A stretch of DNA of 10,390 bases from an uncultured Erysipelotrichaceae bacterium (GTDB lineage: Bacteria > Bacillota_I > Bacilli_A > Erysipelotrichales > Coprobacillaceae): the NCBI GenBank assembly GCA_937917505.1, contig CALDMQ010000281.1:1-10390 (forward strand), in the 5' to 3' direction. The position numbers were made by a program, and so were the translations under genes. This document shows positions 1 to 6,704 of this stretch, piece by piece. Below the pieces are notes generated by a model. It was not told the DNA's origin, searched no databases, and saw only the letters and a list, made by a program, of their open reading frames with translations. Position 1 is the first letter of the stretch; every line of letters starts with the position of its first letter.

Positions 1-930
1 CTTCCAGAAGATGTACAAATAGATATGTACCGCACAATACCAGGGTTAGAAAATGTTGAATTTACAAGACCTGCATATGCTATAGAGTATGATTGTGTTG
101 AACCATCAGAGTTAAAACCATCTTTAGAAACAAAAAAGATAGAGGGATTGTTTCTTGCGGGACAAATTAATGGAACTTCTGGATATGAAGAAGCAGCAGG
201 ACAAGGAATTATGGCAGGAATTAATGCAACAAGAAAGATTCAAGGAAAAGAACCAATAATTTTAACTAGATCAGATGGATATATAGGTGTTTTAATAGAT
301 GATATTGTTACAAAAAGTACAAATGAACCATACAGAATGATGACATCTAGAGCAGAATATAGACTATTATTAAGACAAGATAATGCAGATTTAAGATTAA
401 CTCCAATAGGGCATGAAATAGGGCTTATTTCAGATGAAAGATATCAGAAATTTTTAAAAAAGAAAGAAAATATAGAAAAAGAAGTAGAAAGAATATCAAA
501 TACAATTATACGCCCAACAAAAGAAGTAAATGAATTTCTAAAAGGAAATAATTCGTCTGAAATAGCTACAGGAGTAAGATTATCAGAATTATTAAAAAGA
601 ACAGAATTAAATTATGAAATATTAGCAAAAATAGATAAAAACCGTCCGGAATTAGAAAAATTAGAAAAAGAAGAAGTGGAAATACAGATAAAATATGAAG
701 GTTATATAGCTATGCAGATTTCACAAGTAGAAAAATTTAAAAAAATGGAGCAAAAGAAATTATCAGAAGATATTGATTATGAAACATTAAAAGGTTTAAG
801 TTTAGAAGCAAGGCAAAAATTAAATAAATATAAACCTACATCTGTAGGAATGGCATCTAGAATTTCAGGTGTTTCACCTGCAGATATATCTGTACTTTTA
901 ATATATTTAGAAACAAAAAATAGAAAATAA
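1..930 (+). CDS. mnmG: MnmG (GidA), tRNA uridine-34 carboxymethylaminomethyl-modification FAD enzyme, C-terminal half
   Basis: The reading frame is open from base 1, so the 5' part lies outside the window. About 309 codons remain of a family usually near 630. MnmG works with MnmE to place a carboxymethylaminomethyl group on C5 of wobble uridine 34 in tRNA, using FAD and methylene-tetrahydrofolate. Visible hallmarks are RTIPGLENVEFTRPAYAIEYD near the window start, GQINGTSGYEEAAGQG (the FAD-domain end, about codons 54-69), then DDIVTKSTNEPYRMMTSRAEYRLLLR and a helical C-terminal domain ending in SRISGVSPADISVLLIYLE, which is the MnmE- and tRNA-binding tail of the family. rsmG follows 12 bases after the stop, so the two are co-transcribed. 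Isoleucine codons are mainly ATA (20 ATA to 11 ATT by hand count), unlike genes further right. The identification is very secure. Confidence 0.97.
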   Translation, partial: LPEDVQIDMYRTIPGLENVEFTRPAYAIEYDCVEPSELKPSLETKKIEGLFLAGQINGTSGYEEAAGQGIMAGINATRKIQGKEPIILTRSDGYIGVLIDDIVTKSTNEPYRMMTSRAEYRLLLRQDNADLRLTPIGHEIGLISDERYQKFLKKKENIEKEVERISNTIIRPTKEVNEFLKGNNSSEIATGVRLSELLKRTELNYEILAKIDKNRPELEKLEKEEVEIQIKYEGYIAMQISQVEKFKKMEQKKLSEDIDYETLKGLSLEARQKLNKYKPTSVGMASRISGVSPADISVLLIYLETKNRK

Positions 931-942
931 AAGGAGAAAACC

Positions 943-1659
943 ATGGAAAAATCAGAGTTTTTACATAAAATAAATAAAAAAATGGAAAAATTAGATATAT
1001 GCTTAAATGAAAAACAATTAGAACAATTTTTTATGTACAAAGATTTATTAATAACTTGGAATGAAAAAATGAATTTAACTGCTATTACTCAAAAGGAAGA
1101 TGTGTATTTAAAACATTTTTATGATTCTCTAACAATTTCATTTGATTATGATTTTAAAGATCAATCTTTATGTGATATTGGTGCTGGAGCTGGTTTTCCA
1201 TCTATTCCATTAAAGATTGTTTATCCAGATTTAAAGGTTACTATTGTAGATTCTCTTACAAAACGTATTACATTTTTAAAACATTTAAGTCAAGTTTTAA
1301 ATTTGAGTGATGTTGAAGCGATTTCTGCAAGAGCAGAAGAATATGCTTTAAGTCATAGGGAATCATTTGATATCGTCAGTGCAAGAGCTGTTGCGAGGTT
1401 GAATATTTTAGATGAGTTATGTTTACCTTTGGTTAAAGTTGGTGGATATTTTATAACTTTAAAAGGATTAAAAGCAAAGGAAGAACTTGCAGAAGCAAGA
1501 CAAGGGATTGTAAAATTGGGTGGAAAGGTTATCAAAGAAGTTGATTTTACTTTGACAGATGAAAGTGATCATCGTTCTAATATTTATATTTGTAAAGAAA
1601 AAAAGACACCCATTCAATATCCTAGACCATTTGGTAAAATAAAAAAGAAGCCATTATAA
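943..1659 (+). CDS. rsmG: RsmG (GidB), 16S rRNA G527 N7-methyltransferase
   Basis: A 238-residue protein of normal family length. It transfers a methyl group from S-adenosylmethionine to N7 of G527 (E. coli numbering) in 16S rRNA; loss of this enzyme in other bacteria gives low-level streptomycin resistance. A helical N-terminus (about 1-65, with YLKHFYDSL at 55-63) leads into a Rossmann methyltransferase fold. The SAM loop is DIGAGAGFPSIPLKI (78-92), the acidic VDS motif is at 102-104, and the family motif SARAVARL is at 146-153. The tail YPRPFGKIKKKPL ends the way RsmG proteins end. The ATG at 943 has AGGAG six bases upstream and lies 12 bases after mnmG, so it forms an operon with mnmG. 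A hairpin terminator starts at the stop codon. ATA codons are confined mostly to the first 40 codons. Confidence 0.97.
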   Translation: MEKSEFLHKINKKMEKLDICLNEKQLEQFFMYKDLLITWNEKMNLTAITQKEDVYLKHFYDSLTISFDYDFKDQSLCDIGAGAGFPSIPLKIVYPDLKVTIVDSLTKRITFLKHLSQVLNLSDVEAISARAEEYALSHRESFDIVSARAVARLNILDELCLPLVKVGGYFITLKGLKAKEELAEARQGIVKLGGKVIKEVDFTLTDESDHRSNIYICKEKKTPIQYPRPFGKIKKKPL

Positions 1660-1682
1660 CATCCACAATTGTGGATGTTTTT
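1658..1682 (+). terminator. Intrinsic terminator of the mnmG-rsmG operon
   Basis: A perfect inverted repeat (arms AACATCCAC and GTGGATGTT around AATT) starts inside the rsmG stop codon and is followed at once by TTTTT. The stem with its U-run separates rsmG from noc. The arms also resemble degenerate DnaA boxes (CATCCACA), but they differ from TTATCCACA at the first two bases, so I read them as a terminator. Confidence 0.85.
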
Positions 1683-1727
1683 CGCGTAGAAAAGTTATGA
1701 GTTTTTATTTCGTTTTTTGTCAAATAA

Positions 1728-1736
1728 TGATATAAT
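1728..1736 (+). promoter_or_regulatory. Extended -10 promoter of noc
   Basis: TGATATAAT is a consensus -10 hexamer (TATAAT, 1731-1736) carrying the TGn extension. No good -35 is seen at the right distance; TTGTCA at 1717-1722 is too close. Transcription would begin near 1743, giving a leader of about 20 nt with AGGAG at 1751-1755. The promoter makes noc independent of mnmG-rsmG. Confidence 0.65.
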
Positions 1737-1763
1737 ATGCAAGGTGTATAAGGAGTTGAGAGC

Positions 1764-2531
1764 ATGAAAGAACCTATTTATAAGTTTATAGATATTCATC
1801 TTATAGAAGCAAATCAAAATCAACCGAGAAGTCATTTTGAGGCAGAGAAAATACAAGAATTAGCTGTATCTATTCAAGAAAACGGATTATTACAACCAAT
1901 TGTTGTAAGACCATATCAGGACAAATATCAAATCGTTGCTGGAGAAAGACGTTATCGTGCTTGTAAACTTGCAGGATTAGAAGAAGTTCCATGTGTCGTA
2001 CAAAAAATGGACGAACATCAAACAGCAACAGCTGCCATTGTAGAGAATATTCAAAGAGAAAATCTTTCTCCTATAGAAGAAGCACTAGCATTCCAACAAT
2101 TATTAGATACTCAAAACTTAACTCAAGAAGAACTGGCTCAAAAGGTTGGTAAGAAACAATCTACAATTGCTAATAAATTAAGATTGTTACAATTGCCAAT
2201 GACAGTTCAAGAAGCAGTTCGTAGACGTGATATTACAGAAAGACATGCAAGAGCTTTATTAAAATTGGATTCAACGGCTAAACAAAATAATATGTTAAGA
2301 GAAATTATGACAAAGGGGTTAAACGTTGAACAAACAGAACAAAGAATTAAATCTAAAATTGAACCTAAAAAACCAAAAACAAAAGCAAAAAGTATTTCTC
2401 AAAATTTAAAGATAGCTTTAAATACATTAGATCAAGCCATTGAAATGGTAAGAAATGCCGGTGTTGAAATACAAGTTGATATGCAAGATAATCCTGATGA
2501 TATTACATATATAGTGAAAATGAAAAAATAG
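1764..2531 (+). CDS. noc: Noc, nucleoid occlusion ParB-family CTPase/DNA-binding protein
   Basis: A 255-residue ParB-family protein. Noc binds chromosomal Noc-binding sites, spreads as a CTP-dependent clamp, and blocks FtsZ ring assembly over the nucleoid. The N-terminal CTP-binding domain (about 5-100) has GERRYRA at 60-66 and ENIQREN at 94-100. The helix-turn-helix lies at about 118-143, and the C-terminal dimerisation region at about 210-255. It is called Noc rather than Spo0J because of QSTIANKLRLL (132-142), ITERHARAL (157-165), and the tail LKIALNTLDQAIEMVRNAGVEI. Residues Q132, K138 and R160 occupy positions reported to set Noc rather than ParB specificity. Position directly after mnmG-rsmG agrees. 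AGGAG lies eight bases before ATG. An in-frame TAA at 1749-1751 excludes a longer start, so the short amphipathic membrane-anchoring N-terminus of Bacillus Noc is missing. Confidence 0.9.
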   Translation: MKEPIYKFIDIHLIEANQNQPRSHFEAEKIQELAVSIQENGLLQPIVVRPYQDKYQIVAGERRYRACKLAGLEEVPCVVQKMDEHQTATAAIVENIQRENLSPIEEALAFQQLLDTQNLTQEELAQKVGKKQSTIANKLRLLQLPMTVQEAVRRRDITERHARALLKLDSTAKQNNMLREIMTKGLNVEQTEQRIKSKIEPKKPKTKAKSISQNLKIALNTLDQAIEMVRNAGVEIQVDMQDNPDDITYIVKMKK

Positions 2532-2561
2532 TTTTCAATTGATTGTGAAAACTATTTTTTT
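2523..2561. terminator. Bidirectional terminator between noc and the convergent lactonase gene
   Basis: Arms AATAGTTTTCA (2527-2537) and TGAAAACTATT (2546-2556) enclose an 8-nt loop, with an A-run before and a T-run after. It can therefore end transcripts from both strands. The noc stop codon lies inside the left arm, and the opposite gene stops at 2564. Confidence 0.88.
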
Positions 2562-2563
2562 CT

Positions 2564-3595
2564 TTATTCAAATGCAACACATACGGGTGATGGGATTTCA
2601 AATTCTGATTTAGTTAAAAGTAATTTTTCATTTTGTTCATCAAAAGTCATAACTTGGAGCTTACTAGCACTTTGACAACAAATAATTAAATATTTATCGT
2701 CAATGATATTGAAATCACGAGGATCTTTATCAGTATGCACCATATATAATAATGCGATTTTTCCTGTTTCTTTATTGACACGATACATTGCAATACTATC
2801 ATGTCCACGATTTGATACGAATAAATGATCACCAGAAGCAGTGAGGCGAATTGCAGCAGCACTAGAAAATCCCTTAAAGTGTCGAGGAACACAATGAATG
2901 GATTGAATAAGACTAAAACGACCATCATTGTATTGATAAACCATAATATTGTTAGCAATTTCGTTAATGAGATAAGCAAAACGTCCATCTTGTGAGAAGA
3001 TCATATGTCGAGGACCTGATCCTGGTAAGATATTTAAAGTATAATCTGTATCTTCAATAAGAACACCTTGATTATAATGATACATGACAACTTTATCAGC
3101 ACCTAAATCAACTGAATATAAAAATCTTTTATCTGGTGTAAAGCCAACATAATGAGCATGAGGACTAGTTTGTCTTTTCAATAAATCCGGACCTAATCCA
3201 CGATGTCTTACTGCACATATTTTTTGAATAATATTTTTGTTTTGAAGTTCATAGGAAGCAGTTGCTCCAATGTGGTAATTTGCTGCAAAGATGTATTTTT
3301 GTGAATCATCAATACATAAATGGGTATAAGAACGACCGCTAGAACTATAGTTATTATTTAAAATGAGTTCATCTTTATAAATTGAGAAACTGCCAAGACC
3401 GCCACCATCTTCGTGTGAACTTGCATTTTTATAAGCAATGTATAAAACATGATCTTTAGTAATCATGTAAGATGGATAATCTGGTGTAACAATATGTTGA
3501 ACTTGTTTGATTTTTAGAGAATCTTCATCAAATTTTAAAGTATAAATTCCTTTTTTGTCATGTTTACCATAACTTGCGACATAGAATAATTTCAT
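2564..3595 (-). CDS. Lactonase family protein, seven-bladed beta-propeller (6-phosphogluconolactonase-like, YkgB type)
   Basis: A 343-residue cytoplasmic protein of the 7-bladed propeller lactonase family (Pfam lactonase, PF10282), with no signal peptide. In Bacillus the homologue YkgB hydrolyses 6-phosphogluconolactone in the oxidative pentose phosphate pathway. Whether this copy does the same cannot be told here, since no zwf or gnd is nearby. Family motifs in order are SPHAHYVGFTPDKRFLYSVD (144-163) followed by LG-D-V--Y, GSGPRH (192-197), the NE pair (211-212), SNRGHDSIAMY (261-271) and DPRDF (291-295). Blades repeat with a GRFxYxxN-type strand. The ATG is preceded by AAGGGGG seven bases away. 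It is monocistronic, convergent with noc and divergent from the alanine genes. Its promoter region contains a 20-bp dyad that may be an operator. Confidence 0.85.
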   Translation of the reverse strand: MKLFYVASYGKHDKKGIYTLKFDEDSLKIKQVQHIVTPDYPSYMITKDHVLYIAYKNASSHEDGGGLGSFSIYKDELILNNNYSSSGRSYTHLCIDDSQKYIFAANYHIGATASYELQNKNIIQKICAVRHRGLGPDLLKRQTSPHAHYVGFTPDKRFLYSVDLGADKVVMYHYNQGVLIEDTDYTLNILPGSGPRHMIFSQDGRFAYLINEIANNIMVYQYNDGRFSLIQSIHCVPRHFKGFSSAAAIRLTASGDHLFVSNRGHDSIAMYRVNKETGKIALLYMVHTDKDPRDFNIIDDKYLIICCQSASKLQVMTFDEQNEKLLLTKSEFEIPSPVCVAFE

Positions 3596-3619
3596 AATGA
3601 AACCCCCTTCATATTATTC

Positions 3620-3628
3620 ATTTTATCA
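3620..3628 (-). promoter_or_regulatory. Possible extended -10 of the lactonase gene
   Basis: On the minus strand the bases read TGATAAAAT, that is TAAAAT with a TGn extension, about 25 bases before the start codon. No convincing -35 is present. If used, the -35 region would overlap the dyad at 3647-3666. Confidence 0.35.
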
Positions 3629-3646
3629 TATTCAAATATCTTTTAC

Positions 3647-3666
3647 TAACACTTTATCTAGTGTTA
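3647..3666. promoter_or_regulatory. 20-bp dyad, candidate operator upstream of the lactonase gene
   Basis: Perfect 7-bp arms TAACACT and AGTGTTA are separated by six bases (TTATCT). The site lies 52-71 bases before the lactonase start codon, where it would overlap the -35 region of the proposed promoter, which is typical for repressor binding. No U-run follows on either strand, so a terminator is unlikely. No regulator that binds it can be named. Confidence 0.4.
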
Positions 3667-3731
3667 AATAAATTATCATTAACTTTGTTTTAAGCATAAA
3701 CGTAATATAGTTATTTTCGTTATTTGTGTAT

Positions 3732-3760
3732 ATAAATCAAGTTTATAAACTCTGATTTAT
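3732..3760. promoter_or_regulatory. 29-bp near-perfect palindrome, candidate AlaR binding site
   Basis: Left arm ATAAATCAAGTTTA and right arm TAAACTCTGATTTAT are complementary over 14 bp except for one extra C at 3752. The centre lies about 90 bp upstream of the expected transcription start of the Lrp-type gene. Lrp-family proteins bind imperfect AT-rich palindromes, and Bacillus AlaR is described as an activator of its own operon, so an upstream activator site would fit. This role is inference. Confidence 0.4.
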
Positions 3761-3800
3761 CGGATGGGATTTTACAGGATACTAAAAATATGCTTTTGTT

Positions 3801-3828
3801 TTGACCAAATTAATTTATTCTTTATTAT
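3801..3828 (+). promoter_or_regulatory. Sigma-A-type promoter of the alaR-alaT operon
   Basis: TTGACC (3801-3806) and TATTAT (3823-3828) are each one base from consensus and are spaced by 16 bases. Transcription would start near 3835, leaving a leader of about 45 nt with AAGGAGG at 3867-3873. A second -10-like hexamer, TACAAT at 3844-3849, lacks a matching -35. Confidence 0.5.
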
Positions 3829-3880
3829 TCAAACATTTTGTAATACAATGAGTAATATATAACTACAAGGAGGAAGCGTT

Positions 3881-4372
3881 ATGGAAGATAAGTTATTGTT
3901 AAATTTATTACAGAAAAATGCAAGGATGAAGATTACTGATCTAGCGGCCGCCTTAGATGAATCAAAAGATGATGTGATAAGTCGTTTGACTGAATTAGAA
4001 CAAACGAAAGTTATTTGTGGATATCATACAATTGTGAATTGGGATTTAACAAATACAGAGATAGTTACAGCATTAATTCAAATCAATGCAAGTCCTGAAA
4101 GAGAATATGGATATGATAGAATTGCAAGTCATATTTATAAATTTGATGAAGTAGATACAATGTATTTGCTTAGTGGGAGCTTTGAATTTGTTGCGATTGT
4201 TAAAGGAAAGACAATGCAAGAAGTTGCACATTTTGTGGCAAGTAAACTTGCTTGTGTTGATGGTGTTACAGGGACATCCACATACTTTGTTTTAAAACAA
4301 TATAAGAATGATGGAGTTGTCTTGATAGAAGACGAAGATGGTAAAAATACAAGATTGGTGGTGACTCCTTAA
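3881..4372 (+). CDS. alaR: Lrp/AsnC-family transcriptional regulator, AlaR-like
   Basis: A 163-residue one-component regulator. The N-terminal winged helix-turn-helix spans about 1-50 (LLNLLQKNARMKITDLAAAL, then SKDDVISRLTELE). The RAM ligand-binding and oligomerisation domain spans about 60-140, with LLSGSFEFVAIVKG at 96-109 as its conserved glycine-containing turn. AAGGAGG is placed seven bases before the ATG. The stop codon is one base from the start of the aminotransferase gene, so both are translated from one mRNA. In Bacillus the same pair is alaR(yugG)-alaT(yugH), where the regulator responds to alanine and activates the operon. The symbol rests on this synteny and family, not on tested ligand binding. 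A shared role in controlling the neighbouring aminotransferase is very likely. Confidence 0.75.
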   Translation: MEDKLLLNLLQKNARMKITDLAAALDESKDDVISRLTELEQTKVICGYHTIVNWDLTNTEIVTALIQINASPEREYGYDRIASHIYKFDEVDTMYLLSGSFEFVAIVKGKTMQEVAHFVASKLACVDGVTGTSTYFVLKQYKNDGVVLIEDEDGKNTRLVVTP

Positions 4373-4373
4373 T

Positions 4374-5543
4374 ATGAATTTTGAAGATAAATTAAGTGAG
4401 CGTGCAAAGATTATTAAACCAAGTGGAATTAGAAAGTTTTTTGATTTAGCATCACAAATGGAAGATGTTATTTCTTTAGGGGTAGGAGAGCCTGATTTTC
4501 CAACACCTTGGACAATTCGAGAAGCAGCAATTTATTCAATTGAAAAAGGAAAAACTTATTATACAGCGAATCAAGGTTTAGTGGAGTTAAGAGAAGAGAT
4601 ATGTGATTATTATAAACATAGATTTCATGTTTCTTATGATCCTAAAAAGCATTGTATTGTAACAGTAGGAGGTTCTGAAGGGATTGATATTGCTATTCGT
4701 GCAATTTTAAATCCTGGAGATGAAATGATAGTATTAGATCCTGGATATGTTGCATATACTCCGGGTGTAGAATTAGCAGGTGGAATTCCTGTTCAATTAG
4801 AACTTCGTCATGAAGATGAGTTTAAGTTAACTCCAGAATTATTAAAATCAGCAATTACACCAAAGACAAAAGCAATTCTTTTGAATTATCCATGTAATCC
4901 TACTGGTGGATTTATGACAAGAGAAGATTATGCAAAGATTGTACCAATTATTAAGGAAAGTGGAATTATTGTTTTGTCTGATGAAATTTATGCTGAACTA
5001 AGTTATGAAGAAGAATTTTGCTCAATTGCTTCTTTTGATGAAATTAAAGACCAAGTTATTGTTGTGAGTGGTTTTTCTAAATCGTTTGCAATGACTGGTT
5101 GGCGTTTAGGTTATGTTTTAGCAAATGATGTTTTTACGAGTGCAATGAAAAAAATTCATCAATATGTTATTATGTCTGCTCCAACTGCAGCTCAATATGG
5201 TGCATTAGAAGGGTTAAGACATTGTCAAGATGAAGTTGAGAAAATGCGTGATTCTTATAAAGTTAGACGTAATTTCTTAGTGAAAGCATTAAATGATATG
5301 GGATTAGAAACTTTTAAACCACAAGGGGCTTTCTATGTGTTCCCATGTATTAAATCAACTGGTTTAAGTTCAGAAGAATTTTGTGAACAACTATTAGCTG
5401 ATCAAAAAGTTGCATGTGTTCCTGGAAGTGCTTTTGGAACAGCAGGTGAAGGCTTTGTAAGAGTTTCTTATGCTTATAGTATTGAGGAACTTAAAGTTGC
5501 TATTGAAAGAATAAAAATATTTGTGGATAAGGTGAGAAAGTAA
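4374..5543 (+). CDS. alaT: PLP-dependent class I aminotransferase, probable alanine transaminase (AlaT-like)
   Basis: A 389-residue fold-type I aminotransferase of normal length. It moves amino groups between an amino acid and a 2-oxo acid in the cytoplasm. Substrate is inferred as alanine/pyruvate because the upstream regulator-enzyme pair matches alaR-alaT; aspartate or aromatic substrates remain possible. Visible residues are GVGEPDFPTP (36-45), the PLP-pyridine Asp D203 in SDEIY, N175 in the NPTGG loop, the Schiff-base lysine K236 in SGFSKSFAMTGWRLGY, and the carboxylate-binding Arg R363 in FVRVSYA. All key residues are present. The start lies one base after the regulator's stop with no strong ribosome-binding site (only GGTGGTG at about 13 bases), so translation is probably coupled. 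A terminator follows seven bases after the stop. Confidence 0.88.
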   Translation: MNFEDKLSERAKIIKPSGIRKFFDLASQMEDVISLGVGEPDFPTPWTIREAAIYSIEKGKTYYTANQGLVELREEICDYYKHRFHVSYDPKKHCIVTVGGSEGIDIAIRAILNPGDEMIVLDPGYVAYTPGVELAGGIPVQLELRHEDEFKLTPELLKSAITPKTKAILLNYPCNPTGGFMTREDYAKIVPIIKESGIIVLSDEIYAELSYEEEFCSIASFDEIKDQVIVVSGFSKSFAMTGWRLGYVLANDVFTSAMKKIHQYVIMSAPTAAQYGALEGLRHCQDEVEKMRDSYKVRRNFLVKALNDMGLETFKPQGAFYVFPCIKSTGLSSEEFCEQLLADQKVACVPGSAFGTAGEGFVRVSYAYSIEELKVAIERIKIFVDKVRK

Positions 5544-5549
5544 AGTTTG

Positions 5550-5570
5550 AGGGAGGTTATCTCCCTTTTT
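5550..5570 (+). terminator. Intrinsic terminator of alaR-alaT
   Basis: AGGGAG and CTCCCT form a 6-bp GC-rich stem around GTTAT, followed by TTTT. It begins seven bases after the aminotransferase stop codon. Confidence 0.85.
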
Positions 5571-5589
5571 ATGTTGTTTGAAAACATTT

Positions 5590-5612
5590 AAAACAGGTGG
5601 CTAACCACCTGT
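5590..5612 (-). terminator. Probable terminator of the minus-strand Rpn gene
   Basis: ACAGGTGG and CCACCTGT form an 8-bp stem around CTAA. Read on the minus strand the stem is followed by TTT, whereas on the plus strand it is followed by AAATT, so it better serves the minus-strand gene ending at 5729. It is 117 bases from that stop codon and its U-run is short. Confidence 0.5.
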
Positions 5613-5728
5613 AAATTCATAGTTATCAATATGTATGAATTGAGAGAAATATCTATTAAGTAGAGCACATGTCTATACTCTTGTATTTTAATTATAAGTA
5701 ATTCTAACCTTTGTAATCATTGTGTTAC

Positions 5729-6670
5729 TTAATGATGAAGATATAACATAATTTCATCTTCTGACAAGTGAGAAATCTTCATAATTTCTTCAATATTCAT
5801 TCCATTTTCATACATAGCTCTAATCATTTCTTCATAAACTTGATTACGTCCTAAATGAACTACTTCTATTTTTCCATTATCATATCCAATTTTTTTCATC
5901 TTTTCTTCAAATATATTCACTGCTGTGCACATATCAAAATCTTCCTTTCCCATTTCCTTGACAACTTCTAACATTTTTGTAGATCTTGTAACCGCAAATA
6001 ATTCTAATGCTGTCTCATAATTAATATCCATCATCTTTATTGAATCCATATCTCCATCACTGTCATAGAGCCTTTGTATGCCTTCTACCAAATCTCTATT
6101 ATCTTTGACTTTGAATAAAGAATAATCCATATCTCTGATATTAATGACATTGATTCTCCAATCATTGATATATTTCTGTAAGTTTTCTGGAATGACATGC
6201 ATCATCTCTTTAAGACTTCTTGCCTTATTCCATCTGGCTTCCTCATAGTTCAATACAATTGTAGTCAGTGGATAAAGTTTAAATATAGGTAAGTTTTTCT
6301 TATCATCTGGATTCTCTTTGTTATGTTTTAATATCACCTTTTTGTTCATATCATAGTTCTTGTTTTGATTGATATAATTGATAAAATCATATCCCATGAC
6401 TCTAAAAGGCATAGTTTCATCAATAGTACTTTGATTTTCTATACCAATCATAATCATATAACTTTCATGATTATATTTCTTGATAACGTCTCTTGAACGG
6501 TCAATACCAAAGAGATGAAGATAAGTGGATTCATTAGAATCACAATCATGAAGACTTGAAGGGGATATAACAGAATGACCATCAAAGATAATAGCGCTAA
6601 CCATATCTGAAAAGATATGATTATTCTTTAATCTCACTTTTTCAAAAGTGTCAGCTTTTAAAACATTCAT
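5729..6670 (-). CDS. Rpn-type PD-(D/E)XK nuclease / putative transposase family protein
   Basis: A 313-residue protein starting at 6670, where AGGAGGG sits four bases before the ATG. The open frame runs on to 6793, but that extra part crosses AT-rich intergenic sequence and a likely -10 box. The nuclease core is LHLFGIDRSRDVIKKY (51-66) followed by YMIMIGIENQSTIDETMPFR (71-90) and VMGYDFINY. D61 and E78-N79-Q80 fill the D...ExQ catalytic pattern of Rpn/YhgA-like proteins, in which Q replaces the usual lysine. The tail (about 275-313) is helical, with EEIMKISHLSEDEI resembling the C-terminal ends of many such proteins. E. coli RpnA cleaves DNA and promotes RecA-independent recombination; the role here is unknown. 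It lies divergent from relQ. Another member of the superfamily, only distantly similar, lies beyond relQ. A possible internal start is near 5932. Confidence 0.78.
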   Translation of the reverse strand: MNVLKADTFEKVRLKNNHIFSDMVSAIIFDGHSVISPSSLHDCDSNESTYLHLFGIDRSRDVIKKYNHESYMIMIGIENQSTIDETMPFRVMGYDFINYINQNKNYDMNKKVILKHNKENPDDKKNLPIFKLYPLTTIVLNYEEARWNKARSLKEMMHVIPENLQKYINDWRINVINIRDMDYSLFKVKDNRDLVEGIQRLYDSDGDMDSIKMMDINYETALELFAVTRSTKMLEVVKEMGKEDFDMCTAVNIFEEKMKKIGYDNGKIEVVHLGRNQVYEEMIRAMYENGMNIEEIMKISHLSEDEIMLYLHH

Positions 6671-6698
6671 AATTCCCTCCTTTTCTAAGAGGAAACAG

Positions 6699-6704
6699 AT
6701 TATA
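6699..6704 (-). promoter_or_regulatory. Possible -10 box of the minus-strand Rpn gene
   Basis: The minus strand reads TATAAT 28 bases before the chosen start codon. A second TATAAT lies at 6710-6715. Neither has a good -35. The divergent region 6671-6892 is very A+T rich, and I could not settle a convincing relQ promoter in it. Confidence 0.35.

Noticed and set aside
866..880. CAGGTGTTTCACCTG, containing the parS half TGTTTCAC
   Set aside because: Only one half of parS matches and the bases encode the conserved SGVSP of MnmG. No full parS or Noc-type site (ATTTCCCGGGAAAT) was found in the window by eye.
777..1040. Open frames opposite to or overlapping real genes (also 1353-1535 and 2686-2988 on the minus strand)
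   Set aside because: They lie inside well-identified genes, lack ribosome-binding sites and have unstructured composition typical of shadow frames.
5522..5530. TGTGGATAA, a perfect DnaA box in inverse orientation
   Set aside because: A single copy inside aminotransferase coding sequence (VDK codons), with no cluster, no DNA-unwinding element and no dnaA gene; chance is enough.
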